Source of the DNA: Saccharicrinis sp963666825
GTDB taxonomy: Bacteria; Bacteroidota; Bacteroidia; Bacteroidales; Marinilabiliaceae
DNA: 64,000 nucleotides
Assembly (NCBI GenBank): GCA_963666825.2
Contig: OY763044.2
Location: 6,324,001-6,388,000 of the forward strand
Direction of reading: 5' to 3'
The notes below the pieces were generated by a model. It was not told where the DNA came from, made no database searches, and saw only the letters and a program-made list of their open reading frames with translations. Position numbers and translations under genes: made by a program. Shown piece by piece: positions 1-8,331 of the stretch (the stretch's first letter is position 1; each line of letters opens with the position of its first letter).

Positions 1-626
1 TAAAATTGAATATTAATTAATGAAAAGTAGGAAGTCTGCGTATTGAATTCCGCGGCTGTATAGGTCGAGATATTTATTCTAATTTAAAAATAAGGGTTGT
101 GTTAGTGAAAATGTATTTTTTGAAATTATAGGTACTTTAAAATAGGGGTATTAAAAAAGGGCAGATAAAAATATCTGCCCTTTCCCCTTAATTCAGCTAA
201 CTAAATCCAAGTTTTATGAAAAATCCCTGTTGCAAAAATGACAAATAATTCCATAAATAAGCAAAGGAAGGTGTTAATAAAGATTAAAATAAGTTATGTA
301 AATGTAAATACTATTGACAATGATAATAATTATGTGTTAAATAGAGCATATGTTCATTTCATAGCTTAAGAGTTATGTTTTTTGTGTGATTAAAACTTCC
401 TTTTAGCCCTCATTAAACTTTATTCATCAAATTCATGTTTTATAGTATAACCTATGTTATTTGCATGTTTACTTAAATTTTTAAGTAATTTATTTGCTGC
501 AATAGGTAATTAAAAAGATAAGCTTTTTTTAATCTTAAGGAATATTTCAATTACCGAATAAATTGTAAGTTTATCGCCTGAATAATGAATTGGAAAAGAA
601 TAATCAACAAAAATAAATTATAAATA
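1..626. other. Left flank without a gene
   Basis: No convincing open reading frame is present in either strand. The stretch is very AT-rich and holds a hairpin terminator at 156-183, which probably ends a gene lying left of the window. The remainder is presumably the upstream region of the phosphatase gene at 627. I could not place a clear TAnnTTTG promoter box in it. Confidence 0.6.
156..183 (+). terminator. Intrinsic terminator of an upstream gene
   Basis: A perfect 12-bp stem (aaagggcagata pairing with tatctgcccttt) has an AAAA loop. It lies well upstream of the first gene of the window, so it most likely ends a transcript that entered from the left. Confidence 0.7.
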
Positions 627-1781
627 ATGAATAGATCGATTTTAGCGTTAGGTTTATTAATCTTGTTCTTTGGAACAATAAAAGCTCAGGAAAACTATAA
701 GGATAAGGATACCAAACTGATCTTTAATAATGAGAAATTTCATGAAGTAGAGAAGTATGATGTTGGTAATACAAAGTTTAGTAAGAAACCTAAGAATATT
801 GTTCTATTGATTGGTGACGGTATGGGCGTAGATCATATATTTTCCGGATTAACTGCAAATAAAGGAGAATTAAATCTTGAAAATTTTAAGTGTATAGGTT
901 TTTCCAGGACACAGAGTGCCGACAACTATGTTACAGACTCGGCTGCAGGAGGAACTGCTTTAGCCTGCGGAAAAAAAACAAATAATGGTGTGATCGGTCA
1001 GGATGCTGAAGGGAGAAATATAAAAAGTATTTTAGAAATTGCTGAAGCAAATGATTTGGCAACTGGTCTTGTTAGTACATCTGCAATAACACATGCTACT
1101 CCTGCCTCTTTTATTGCTCATCAACCTAAAAGAGAAATGTATGAAGAAATTGCTGCTGACTTTTTGAAAACAGATATTGATGTTTTTATTGGTGGAGGGA
1201 ATGATTTTTTTACAGACCGCAAAGATAAACGAAATCTAGTTCAGGAATTGGAAGCTAAAGGATACAGCATGTTTACTGACCTTGATAAAGCTTCAGCAAT
1301 TCATGAAGGTAAACTTGGAGTGTTAACTGCCTCTAAGCATAATCCTGATTATACTGAAAGGGGGGATATGTTACTTGAGGCATCTAAAACAGCAATAGAG
1401 ATCTTGAGTAAAGATAAAGATGGATTCTTTTTAATGATTGAGGGATCTCAGATAGATTGGGGTGCACATCAAAATAATGTAGCATTTTTAACCGGAGAAA
1501 TGTTGGATTTTGACACCGTTATTGGTGAGGTTTTAAAATTTGCTATGAACGATAAAGAAACTTTAGTTGTTGTAACTGCAGATCATGAAACCGGAGGTTA
1601 CGCTGTTGTTGAGGGAGATATGAAGACAGGACATGTTGAAGGTGGTTTTGTAACAGGGCATCATAGTGCTTGCATGGTACCTGTGTTTGCTGTTGGTCCC
1701 GGAGCTGAAGAGTTTATGGGTATATATGAGAATAATACCATCTTTGATAAGATGTTGAAATTGTACAATTTTAAGAAATAG
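627..1781 (+). CDS. Alkaline phosphatase, exported
   Basis: This 384-residue protein belongs to the PhoA-type alkaline phosphatase family, which hydrolyses phosphate monoesters with a phosphoserine intermediate and bound Zn and Mg. A Sec signal peptide is visible at residues 1-20, ending in KAQ, so the enzyme acts outside the cytoplasm. The metal-binding GDG lies around Asp64. The nucleophile motif TDSAAGGTALACG places the catalytic serine at residue 105. The C-terminal ADHETGG motif supplies the usual Asp and His metal ligands. The length is slightly short but complete for the family. It stands alone, followed by a strong hairpin terminator, and no pho-box could be identified. Function is assigned with high confidence from the intact motifs; the physiological substrate is not known. 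Confidence 0.93.
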   Translation: MNRSILALGLLILFFGTIKAQENYKDKDTKLIFNNEKFHEVEKYDVGNTKFSKKPKNIVLLIGDGMGVDHIFSGLTANKGELNLENFKCIGFSRTQSADNYVTDSAAGGTALACGKKTNNGVIGQDAEGRNIKSILEIAEANDLATGLVSTSAITHATPASFIAHQPKREMYEEIAADFLKTDIDVFIGGGNDFFTDRKDKRNLVQELEAKGYSMFTDLDKASAIHEGKLGVLTASKHNPDYTERGDMLLEASKTAIEILSKDKDGFFLMIEGSQIDWGAHQNNVAFLTGEMLDFDTVIGEVLKFAMNDKETLVVVTADHETGGYAVVEGDMKTGHVEGGFVTGHHSACMVPVFAVGPGAEEFMGIYENNTIFDKMLKLYNFKK

Positions 1782-1798
1782 AGTTTAAATAATAATAT

Positions 1799-1834
1799 AA
1801 AAAAACAGCGATGAGCAATCATCGCTGTTTTTTT
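1799..1834. terminator. Bidirectional intrinsic terminator
   Basis: A 16-bp perfect stem (aaaaaaacagcgatga and its complement) surrounds a GCAA loop. It has A-runs on the left and T-runs on the right, so it can end both the phosphatase transcript from the left and the convergent minus-strand gene from the right. Confidence 0.85.
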
Positions 1835-1839
1835 ATACC

Positions 1840-2196
1840 TTAATTCTGAGCTTCAATCTTTCGCTGTATCAGATAATAGATTAATAAACTGATACCTCCA
1901 AAAATAAAGATCATCGAAAAGTAAGCAGCTGCTTCTTCTAAACTCGAAGATTTTGCCAGTATATCTCCTGTAATTATTCCAAGGCCAATGCCTACTCCTA
2001 AAATTCCAATCTTTAATGCATTATGGATGGTTGATTTTTTATCCTCTTCTTTAAAAATTTTTGCATCTAATCCTGCTGCAATTAAAGCTGTACGTTCAAT
2101 TCGCCTGTTTTTTAAATAAATTAAGGCTACTATCATTCCCGGAATGGAACCAAAAATAATGGCTACTACAAATATGGGTACTAAAACTTCTTCCAT
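1840..2196 (-). CDS. Small membrane protein, DUF6249-like
   Basis: The 118-residue protein has an N-terminal membrane helix (about residues 5-28), a short basic cytoplasmic segment with the sequence KNRRIERTALI, and two further helices near residues 62-80 and 90-110. This layout, including the basic ERTALIAAG stretch, resembles the DUF6249 family of Bacteroidota. Members of that family often sit beside ECF sigma factors and their membrane-bound partners. Such a pair is present on the same strand at 4.4-5.4 kb, separated here by recQ. A role in membrane-stress signalling is only an inference from that family habit. The gene converges on the phosphatase gene and shares its terminator. Confidence 0.6.
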   Translation of the reverse strand: MEEVLVPIFVVAIIFGSIPGMIVALIYLKNRRIERTALIAAGLDAKIFKEEDKKSTIHNALKIGILGVGIGLGIITGDILAKSSSLEEAAAYFSMIFIFGGISLLIYYLIQRKIEAQN

Positions 2197-2303
2197 GGTA
2201 TTATAAATTTTATTAGTTCTTTCTATTTATTTAGACTACGACAATTTTTAGGTGGTTACAAAAAAGGATGGATTTTTTTTAATACGGTGAAAATATATTT
2301 AAA

Positions 2304-2311
2304 TACTTTTG
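2304..2311 (+). promoter_or_regulatory. Bacteroidetes -7 box in front of recQ
   Basis: TACTTTTG fits the TAnnTTTG consensus and ends only five bases before the first ATG of recQ. Transcription would then begin at or just before the start codon, giving a leaderless or nearly leaderless mRNA. No good -33 box was found. Confidence 0.4.
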
Positions 2312-2315
2312 CGGC

Positions 2316-4427
2316 ATGTTAATGGAAAGTGCAAAACAGACTTTAAAAGATATATTTGGGTACAGCGATTTCAGACCTTTACAAAAAAATGTAATTGCTG
2401 CAGTATTAGAAGGGGAGGATTGTCTGGTTCTAATGCCTACAGGAGGAGGAAAATCCATTTGTTTTCAAATACCTGCATTAGTGCTTGATGGTGTTACTAT
2501 TGTAGTGTCACCTTTAATTGCTTTAATGAAAGATCAGGTAGAAGCATTGAAAGTTAACGGAGTTGAAGCTGAATTTATTAATAGCACTTTAACAGATGAG
2601 GAACAGGCTGTTATTATTAAAAAAGCCATAAATGGAGAAACGAAATTACTTTATGTTTCTCCTGAAAAAATGAACTCAGAAAGTTTTTATTATACTTTAC
2701 TGCAACTGAAGATTAGTCTCATTGCTATTGATGAAGCCCATTGTATTTCAAGTTGGGGACATGATTTCAGACCTGATTATAAACGGTTAGGATACTTAAA
2801 AAAGCAATTTAAAAATATTCCGGTGATGGCTCTGACAGCTACAGCAGATCCATTAACTCAAAAAGATATCCTGGTTCAGTTAAATATACCGGGAGCAAGT
2901 GTTTTTAAAGATTCTTTTAGTCGACCAAATATTTATATTGAGGTAAAACCTGCATATAAACGGAAGGAAGTAATTCTGGATTTTATTCAACAAAGAGGAG
3001 ATGAATCCGGAATTATTTATTGTTTGAGTAAAAAAAATACAGAGGATTTGTCCCGTTACTTAAGGGCGAATGGGGTATTATCCGGTTTTTACCATGCCGG
3101 TATGAATGCTGATATTCGTAACAGGGTTCAGAATGACTTTATTAACGACCGGATAAAAGTGGTTTGTGCAACTATTGCCTTTGGGATGGGGATAGATAAA
3201 TCGAATGTTCGGTGGGTTGTACATCATAATTTGCCTAAAAATATAGAAGGGTACTATCAGGAAATCGGTAGGAGTGGAAGAGATGGATTGCCTGCTCATG
3301 CTTTGTTGTTTTACGGTCAGCAGGATTATAATATCCTGGAATCATTTAATGAAGAATCAGAGCGAAAAGTAATATTGAACGCCAGACTAGAGCGAATGCT
3401 TCACTTTGCACAATCTAATCATTGCAGGAGAAAGTTACTTCTTAATTATTTTGGAGAATGGACTATTGATAATTGTGGAGAGTGTGATAATTGTAAAGGA
3501 AAACAACAGTTATTTGAAGGAACTGTTTTAGCTCAAAAGGCGCTTTCTGCAGTTGCCCGATTATCGGGGAAGATATCAAAAGAAATTTTACCGTTTGTGC
3601 TAGTTGGTCATCGAACTCCAGATGTATTAGCTGGAAAGTTCCATGAAATAAAAACATTTGGAGCAGGTAAGGATGTTAGTCTGGCTGATTGGGAAATAGT
3701 TATTAACCAGTTAATAGGTCTTGGGTATTTAAAAGTAGAGTATGAACAAGGAACTATTCTGGCTTTAACACCTTTAAGTAACAAGGTTCTTTTTGATGGA
3801 GAAAGTGTACTATTGCATCATCTGCATCAAAAAATTAAGAGGGAAGCAAAAATTGAGATTAAAAAGCCAAAGCCTGCTATTGTTATTGATAAACAGGAAG
3901 GGTTGTTTGATCGATTAAGACAGTTGCGTAGAAAAATGGCAGTGGAGATGGGCGTTCCTCCTTATATTCTTTTTTCCGATGCTACACTTCAGGAAATGGT
4001 GGCACAGAGACCAACCAATGAATGGGAAATGAAAGAAATTTCAGGTGTGGGGAATAAAAAGTGGGAGCAATACGGACAAGCTTTTGTTGATGAGATAAAT
4101 GCATTTTTACAACAGAAGAGAAAGAAAACTGTTCCGGCTTATGAAAAAACTTTTGCTTTGTATAAACAAGGTTTATCGCCTGAAATTATAGCTTCGCGAA
4201 CAGGTGTTAATGTTATAACGGTGTATTCTCATTTATCAACCTTATATGAAAAAGGAGAGAATGTAAATATTGAACAATACATTTTACCTTATGAAAAAAG
4301 AAAGGTTAAAGATTTGGTTCAAAAGCATCCTGAAATGCAATTACAGCAGATATATGAGTTGGCCAACAAACAAATACCACATCATGTTATTCGACTGGTT
4401 ATGTCAATGCTTAAAAAGGAGAATTAG
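2316..4427 (+). CDS. recQ: ATP-dependent DNA helicase RecQ
   Basis: RecQ is a 3'-5' DNA helicase in recombination and replication-fork repair. The 703-residue product has the full domain order. The helicase core carries Walker A PTGGGKS at residues 41-47 and the DEAH box at 139-142 within IDEAHCISSWGHDFRP. The RecQ zinc-binding domain has clustered cysteines in the CGECDNC segment. A winged-helix RQC region, an HRDC domain beginning near FDRLRQLRRK, and a C-terminal helix-turn-helix of the HTH_40 type follow. The HTH explains why it is longer than the roughly 610-residue E. coli protein and is common in this phylum. Two starts are possible, 2316 (MLMES) and 2322 (MES). The -7 box at 2304-2311 sits so close that the second may be the real one. 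The gene ends three bases before a convergent gene. Confidence 0.95.
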   Translation: MLMESAKQTLKDIFGYSDFRPLQKNVIAAVLEGEDCLVLMPTGGGKSICFQIPALVLDGVTIVVSPLIALMKDQVEALKVNGVEAEFINSTLTDEEQAVIIKKAINGETKLLYVSPEKMNSESFYYTLLQLKISLIAIDEAHCISSWGHDFRPDYKRLGYLKKQFKNIPVMALTATADPLTQKDILVQLNIPGASVFKDSFSRPNIYIEVKPAYKRKEVILDFIQQRGDESGIIYCLSKKNTEDLSRYLRANGVLSGFYHAGMNADIRNRVQNDFINDRIKVVCATIAFGMGIDKSNVRWVVHHNLPKNIEGYYQEIGRSGRDGLPAHALLFYGQQDYNILESFNEESERKVILNARLERMLHFAQSNHCRRKLLLNYFGEWTIDNCGECDNCKGKQQLFEGTVLAQKALSAVARLSGKISKEILPFVLVGHRTPDVLAGKFHEIKTFGAGKDVSLADWEIVINQLIGLGYLKVEYEQGTILALTPLSNKVLFDGESVLLHHLHQKIKREAKIEIKKPKPAIVIDKQEGLFDRLRQLRRKMAVEMGVPPYILFSDATLQEMVAQRPTNEWEMKEISGVGNKKWEQYGQAFVDEINAFLQQKRKKTVPAYEKTFALYKQGLSPEIIASRTGVNVITVYSHLSTLYEKGENVNIEQYILPYEKRKVKDLVQKHPEMQLQQIYELANKQIPHHVIRLVMSMLKKEN

Positions 4428-4429
4428 AA

Positions 4430-4858
4430 TTACACTGGTTTTAATACCTTGGCAAATAGTTTGTCCATCAATAAGATTAGTCCTACACCAACAATGATAA
4501 TATATACCAAAAGCGGAATTTGTACAAAGCTGTTAATTATGGTTTCAAATGTATGACTAAATATTTTAGCTGTTTCAGAAACTTTAAATGATTCGGCTAA
4601 TGTTTCAGTTTGTTGTGAAGCATTTTTAATGTCAAAAATATAAACCATAACAAAAGCAATAATAACCCCTGCTGAAATCCATAGCTTGTTTAATATGCTC
4701 ATTTTGGTTTTGCTTTCAATGGGAGTTTTTGACCATTCCAAAAATACTTCATTCATCGTATTCTTAGTAAAATCAACAGAAGGAGTATCCGGAGAATAAT
4801 TCTTAAATAAATCCTCTATTATATGGTCTTCTTCAATATGTTTTTGTTTTTTTTTCAT
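4430..4858 (-). CDS. Small two-helix membrane protein, possible anti-sigma partner
   Basis: The 142-residue protein is not recognised by name. It has a charged, lysine- and glutamate-rich N-terminus of about 50 residues, a membrane helix around residues 53-72, a short periplasmic loop, and a second helix near 112-132 ending in a basic tail. It starts four bases after the stop of the sigma-factor gene, so the two are almost certainly one transcript. In Bacteroidota, small membrane proteins in this position are usually taken as anti-sigma factors or envelope-stress partners; that role is inferred from position alone. Confidence 0.6.
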   Translation of the reverse strand: MKKKQKHIEEDHIIEDLFKNYSPDTPSVDFTKNTMNEVFLEWSKTPIESKTKMSILNKLWISAGVIIAFVMVYIFDIKNASQQTETLAESFKVSETAKIFSHTFETIINSFVQIPLLVYIIIVGVGLILLMDKLFAKVLKPV

Positions 4859-4862
4859 AATC

Positions 4863-5435
4863 CTAATTTTGAATTAGTGATTTAGCCTCTCCATTCATTA
4901 ATAACTGAAGTTGCGAATGTAAATTTTTCCTGGCTCTGTGCAATTTTACTTTTACATTACTTACTGTATAATCGGTTACCGAACTTATTTCATCAATACT
5001 CAGTTCCTGATAATAATATAATACGAGTAAGAATCCTTCATCTTCATTAAGTTTGCCTAATGCCAGTTTTAGCATCTTCTTTTTATCTAATCGTTCCAGA
5101 TTATTTTGTTCGTAAGTGCCATAATTTATGTTTCTATCTTCATTATCATTCATTGAATGAGTAGGTTCTTTTTTTATTCGAATCTTGCTTAGGGCAGTTC
5201 TATATACAATCTGATATAGCCAGGTGCTAAATTTAGAATTGCCTTTAAAGCTATCCAGTTTTTTATATGCTTTGACAAATGCATCCTGAGCAACTTCTTC
5301 AGCATCTTCTTTATTCTTTGTTATGCTATGCGCTAAAGAAAACGCCATGCTTTGATAGCGTTGCACTAAAGACGCATATGCAGCAATATCGCCTTTCCTG
5401 ATTTGTGATATTTTTTTTTTATCAGAATGATTCAT
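4863..5435 (-). CDS. ECF-type RNA polymerase sigma factor
   Basis: The 190-residue product has the two conserved sigma-70 regions of ECF factors. Region 2 includes EDAEEVAQDAFVKAYKKL and the WLYQIVYRTALSKIR segment that contacts the -10 element. Region 4 contains LSIDEISSVTDYTVSNVKVKLHRARKNL written across the helix-turn-helix that reads the -35 element. Region 3 is absent, as expected. It is transcribed first in a two-gene unit with a small membrane protein, a usual sigma/anti-sigma arrangement. The regulon is unknown. No FecR or SusC gene is next to it, so it belongs to a different branch than the sigma factor at 9945. Confidence 0.88.
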   Translation of the reverse strand: MNHSDKKKISQIRKGDIAAYASLVQRYQSMAFSLAHSITKNKEDAEEVAQDAFVKAYKKLDSFKGNSKFSTWLYQIVYRTALSKIRIKKEPTHSMNDNEDRNINYGTYEQNNLERLDKKKMLKLALGKLNEDEGFLLVLYYYQELSIDEISSVTDYTVSNVKVKLHRARKNLHSQLQLLMNGEAKSLIQN

Positions 5436-5604
5436 CTATTTGATTTGACGCTCAAGTATCGTTTCAAGTTACAGAGGAATTAAAAAAATGGCAAAATTTT
5501 ATTTTTTTATTTGATGGGCAAAAAAAATATTTGCGTTAAGGTGTTGTATTATAGGAGTATTGTGGGATTTGATGTTTTTTATAGAAAAATAATTACAAAA
5601 AACA

Positions 5605-5636
5605 TTTGGTAGTTAATTAGAAAACGCATACATTTG
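5605..5636 (+). promoter_or_regulatory. Promoter of the tRNA-Met gene
   Basis: A -33 TTTG at 5605-5608 is followed after 20 bases by TACATTTG at 5629-5636, a full match to the Bacteroidetes TAnnTTTG -7 box with near-ideal spacing. It lies 36 bases upstream of the mature tRNA 5' end. Confidence 0.75.
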
Positions 5637-5672
5637 CAACCGCAAAAACAAAATAACTGTTGATGCAACGAT

Positions 5673-5746
5673 GGCGAGGTAGCTCAGCTGGTTAGAGCGC
5701 ATGATTCATAATCATGAGGTCGGCGGTTCAAGCCCGCCTCTCGCTA
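5673..5746 (+). tRNA. tRNA-Met (anticodon CAT)
   Basis: A complete 74-nt cloverleaf can be drawn. The acceptor stem ggcgagg pairs with tctcgct, with G-T pairs at the ends. The D-stem is gctc/gagc, the anticodon stem catga/tcatg has loop ttcataa giving anticodon CAT, and the T-arm is ggcgg-ttcaagc-ccgcc. The discriminator is A, and CCA is not encoded. The anticodon stem lacks the three G-C pairs of an initiator, so this is the elongator form; a tRNA-Ile with modified CAT cannot be fully excluded by eye. Confidence 0.93.
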
Positions 5747-5747
5747 C

Positions 5748-5781
5748 AAAAGGGAATAGATGTAAATTTGTTCCCTTTTTT
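5748..5781 (+). terminator. Terminator of the tRNA transcript
   Basis: A 9-bp stem (aaaagggaa with ttccctttt) begins two bases after the tRNA discriminator and is followed by a T run. Confidence 0.75.
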
Positions 5782-5836
5782 CGTAATTTAAAATAGATTT
5801 TCAAACAGTATGGTGAGGTGACTCCTCGGATTGGAA

Positions 5837-6397
5837 TTAGTACTTATTTTCCCGAATGACCCGGCAAGGATTTCCTGCAGCAACAACATCAGAGGGTATA
5901 TCCTTTGTAACCACACTACCTGCATCGATTACTGTTCTGTCGCCAATTTTAACTCCAGGACAAATTATAACGCCACCTCCAAGCCATACATCATCTCCAA
6001 TAACAATTGGTTTGCCATATTCTAGTCCAGTCGACCTTTCTGTATGATTAATTGGGTGCATTACTGTATATATCTGAGTGTTGGGGCCAATCAAAACTCT
6101 ATTCCCTATTTTAACTTTTGCAATATCTAAAACTGTGCAATTAAAATTAAAAAACACTTGATCTCCAATTTCTAAATTATACCCGTAATCACAGTAAAAA
6201 GGAGGTTGTATACTTATTTTTGATTTGCAATTAGGTATTAATTTTTGAATAATCTGAAGCCTGAAATTTTCATCATCTACAGATGAATCATTTAATTTTT
6301 GCAGTAGGTGTTTTACATGCAAACGTTCCTTTGATAGTTCGTCATCATAGGCATTAAACAATTCACAAGCAAGCATTTTTTGTTTTTCTGTTTTCAT
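5837..6397 (-). CDS. Sugar O-acetyltransferase (Maa/LacA family)
   Basis: This 186-residue enzyme belongs to the maltose/galactoside O-acetyltransferase group, which moves acetyl from acetyl-CoA to a sugar hydroxyl. Its N-terminal part has the helical Mac domain (MLACELFNAYDDEL). The rest is a left-handed beta helix built of hexapeptide repeats such as IGDQVF, IGNRVL, IGDDVW and IGDRTV. The typical PINHTERSTGLEYGKPI loop and the WLGGGVIICPGVKIG segment are intact, and the length matches the family. It lies 47 bases downstream of an acyltransferase gene on the same strand, so both may act on cell-surface glycans. Substrate is not predictable. Confidence 0.88.
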   Translation of the reverse strand: MKTEKQKMLACELFNAYDDELSKERLHVKHLLQKLNDSSVDDENFRLQIIQKLIPNCKSKISIQPPFYCDYGYNLEIGDQVFFNFNCTVLDIAKVKIGNRVLIGPNTQIYTVMHPINHTERSTGLEYGKPIVIGDDVWLGGGVIICPGVKIGDRTVIDAGSVVTKDIPSDVVAAGNPCRVIRENKY

Positions 6398-6444
6398 TGT
6401 TATTTAATATTATATCAATGAGATTTATGTATTCTTTATGGTTA

Positions 6445-7602
6445 TCATTTTTTCATAAACTTTCCTGTAAGCCATTTTCTTACCGGTACATCATAAAATT
6501 TAAATAAGGCAAAAGCCAGAAATAAACATACTACGAGTACGCCTATTGAAATAAAAACCATTGTAATTTGTCCCATAGGTGATGTATTAATAAAACTCTG
6601 GTTTTTATCTATCCATGCCATATACATATAAATAAATGGGTAATGGATTATGTATAAAGGATAAGAAATATCACCCAAAAAGCGACTTATTTTAGATGAC
6701 ACTCTTCCTTTTGTTTCGCCACTGGCACCAATATAAACTACTAAAGGAAATAACAATATTATGCATAATGAATCGTATAGGCCATTCAACCAAACTTGTT
6801 CAGAATTTCCAATTCTTGGTATAGAGAATATAATAACAAGTATTAAGCTGCTCCAAAAAAATGCATTCTTGTATTGACCTGGTTTTACAATCCTTGATAG
6901 TAATAATCCTGCTAAAAAGGGATAAAGAAGTCTTGTAAATCCAATTCTAAGTTGAGTTGCATCAATCGACCATCCTCCAATAACATCACCATGTGGACTG
7001 GTAACTGCGAGGTGAATTAATGAAGCCCCTGTAATAAATACTAATAAGGCTAATATTTTGTTTGAAAGCTTTCTGATAAATAATGCATAAAGAATATTAC
7101 CAACGTATTCAAAAAATAAAGACCATGCTGGCCCATTCAAGGGATGCATTTCTGTCCATCCCCTTATATCCATTGAGTGTCCGACCGGAATTAAAGTAAA
7201 ACCAATTACCATTACCAATAACATTTTCCAAACCGGAGTTTCAGATATTACAGGAAAGAAACTACTATCCTGAAAATAAAAAGTTACTGCACCAATAATC
7301 ATCCCTACAATAATCATTGGGTGAAGGCGAATTAATCGTCGTTTAAAAAAGCCACCCAGTGTCATCTTTTGCCAGCGGTCGTCATAGGCATAACCAATAA
7401 CAAAACCTGACAAAACAAAGAAGAAATCAACAGCCAAATAACCGTGATTGATTATTTGTTTGGAGTGGTCTCCACCCGTAAATGTTTCCAGGATATGAAA
7501 GGCTACAACAATTATAGCTGCAACACCACGCAAGCCATCTAATATCGTGTAGTGTTTTTTTGAGTCCGAAAAACCTGATTGATTACTATTGCTAAGGTTC
7601 AT
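6445..7602 (-). CDS. Membrane-bound acyltransferase (OafA/YrhL family)
   Basis: The 385-residue protein has about ten hydrophobic helices and the signature of acyltransferase family 3. Near the N-terminus it reads LDGLRGVAAIIVVAFH, containing the conserved RG and the histidine that ends the first helix. A FFVLSGFVIGYAY motif follows, and the FFKRRLIRLHP segment then carries the conserved arginines. Proteins of this family put O-acetyl or succinyl groups on surface polysaccharides from the membrane. It is the first gene of a probable two-gene unit with the soluble O-acetyltransferase downstream. The target glycan is unknown and no glycan cluster is visible nearby. Confidence 0.9.
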   Translation of the reverse strand: MNLSNSNQSGFSDSKKHYTILDGLRGVAAIIVVAFHILETFTGGDHSKQIINHGYLAVDFFFVLSGFVIGYAYDDRWQKMTLGGFFKRRLIRLHPMIIVGMIIGAVTFYFQDSSFFPVISETPVWKMLLVMVIGFTLIPVGHSMDIRGWTEMHPLNGPAWSLFFEYVGNILYALFIRKLSNKILALLVFITGASLIHLAVTSPHGDVIGGWSIDATQLRIGFTRLLYPFLAGLLLSRIVKPGQYKNAFFWSSLILVIIFSIPRIGNSEQVWLNGLYDSLCIILLFPLVVYIGASGETKGRVSSKISRFLGDISYPLYIIHYPFIYMYMAWIDKNQSFINTSPMGQITMVFISIGVLVVCLFLAFALFKFYDVPVRKWLTGKFMKK

Positions 7603-7763
7603 ATTATGTATCTATTAAAGTTCATTATTTGAATGGATTTACTTTAAACAATTCATCAAAATTTTTAATATACTGTAAATTAGTAGTTAAAAATCATTAT
7701 TGTAAATTAGTCTATTGTCTCTTATCTTCCCGATAGTTATCGGGACTAAAGATCCATTGTGCT

Positions 7764-8153
7764 TTACTCAGTTATTTCAATTCTATTCCATTCACTATCT
7801 TCAATAACACTTTCATAATAGCCATCTCCGGTAGTACTGGGTTCACTTACGATGGTATATCCATCTTTTCTCAATTGTTCTGTTAGTTTATCGACTTTAT
7901 TTTTATCCCCAACAGAAATGGCTAGATGAGTCAAGCCAAGAGATGTAGCATGATTCCCTAAAAATTTCATGATATAAGGACTGTGCATTAGTTCAATTTG
8001 TGTACCTCCATCTTTAAATGACAGGAAATATGATGTAAAATTCTTTTTTGTGTTTATGTATTTATCACTACTTTTTGCATTGAAATACTTAATATAAAAC
8101 TTTTTTGCCTTCTCCAAATCGTGAGTCCAGATAGCAATGTGCTCTATTTTCAT
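7764..8153 (-). CDS. VOC (glyoxalase/dioxygenase fold) protein
   Basis: The 129-residue protein has the paired beta-alpha-beta-beta-beta modules of the vicinal oxygen chelate superfamily. The first module begins KIEHIAIWTHDLEKAKKFY, with the metal-binding His near residue 4, and ends at IELMHSP with a glutamate ligand. The second begins LTHLAISVGDK with the next His and ends RIEITE with the last glutamate. All four metal ligands are therefore present, so it may be an active metalloenzyme such as a glyoxalase-like or resistance protein. It is transcribed divergently from the AraC regulator at 8332, which could control it. Substrate cannot be read from the sequence. Confidence 0.82.
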   Translation of the reverse strand: MKIEHIAIWTHDLEKAKKFYIKYFNAKSSDKYINTKKNFTSYFLSFKDGGTQIELMHSPYIMKFLGNHATSLGLTHLAISVGDKNKVDKLTEQLRKDGYTIVSEPSTTGDGYYESVIEDSEWNRIEITE

Positions 8154-8302
8154 TGTTAATATTTTTATTGCCTAATGAGATGATTATAACACATTATCTT
8201 ACTATGCTATTGTGTATAAGCTTAATGGCTGTTTGTTATTTCATTACGAAGTAAGCTTGTTTACAATTTAAATACTTGTCTTTTATTAAAAAACTATTGT
8301 CT

Positions 8303-8310
8303 TAATTTTG
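8303..8310 (+). promoter_or_regulatory. Possible -7 box of the AraC-family gene
   Basis: TAATTTTG matches TAnnTTTG and lies 22 bases upstream of the start codon at 8332. A TTG at 8276-8278 could serve as the -33 element, but the 24-base spacing is longer than usual. Confidence 0.4.
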
Positions 8311-8331
8311 TAATCATACAAATTAGAGAGA

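Noticed and set aside
7729..7744. cccgata-gt-tatcggg hairpin as a terminator
   Set aside because: No T run on either side in the direction of transcription of the VOC gene; it is a short palindrome without further support.
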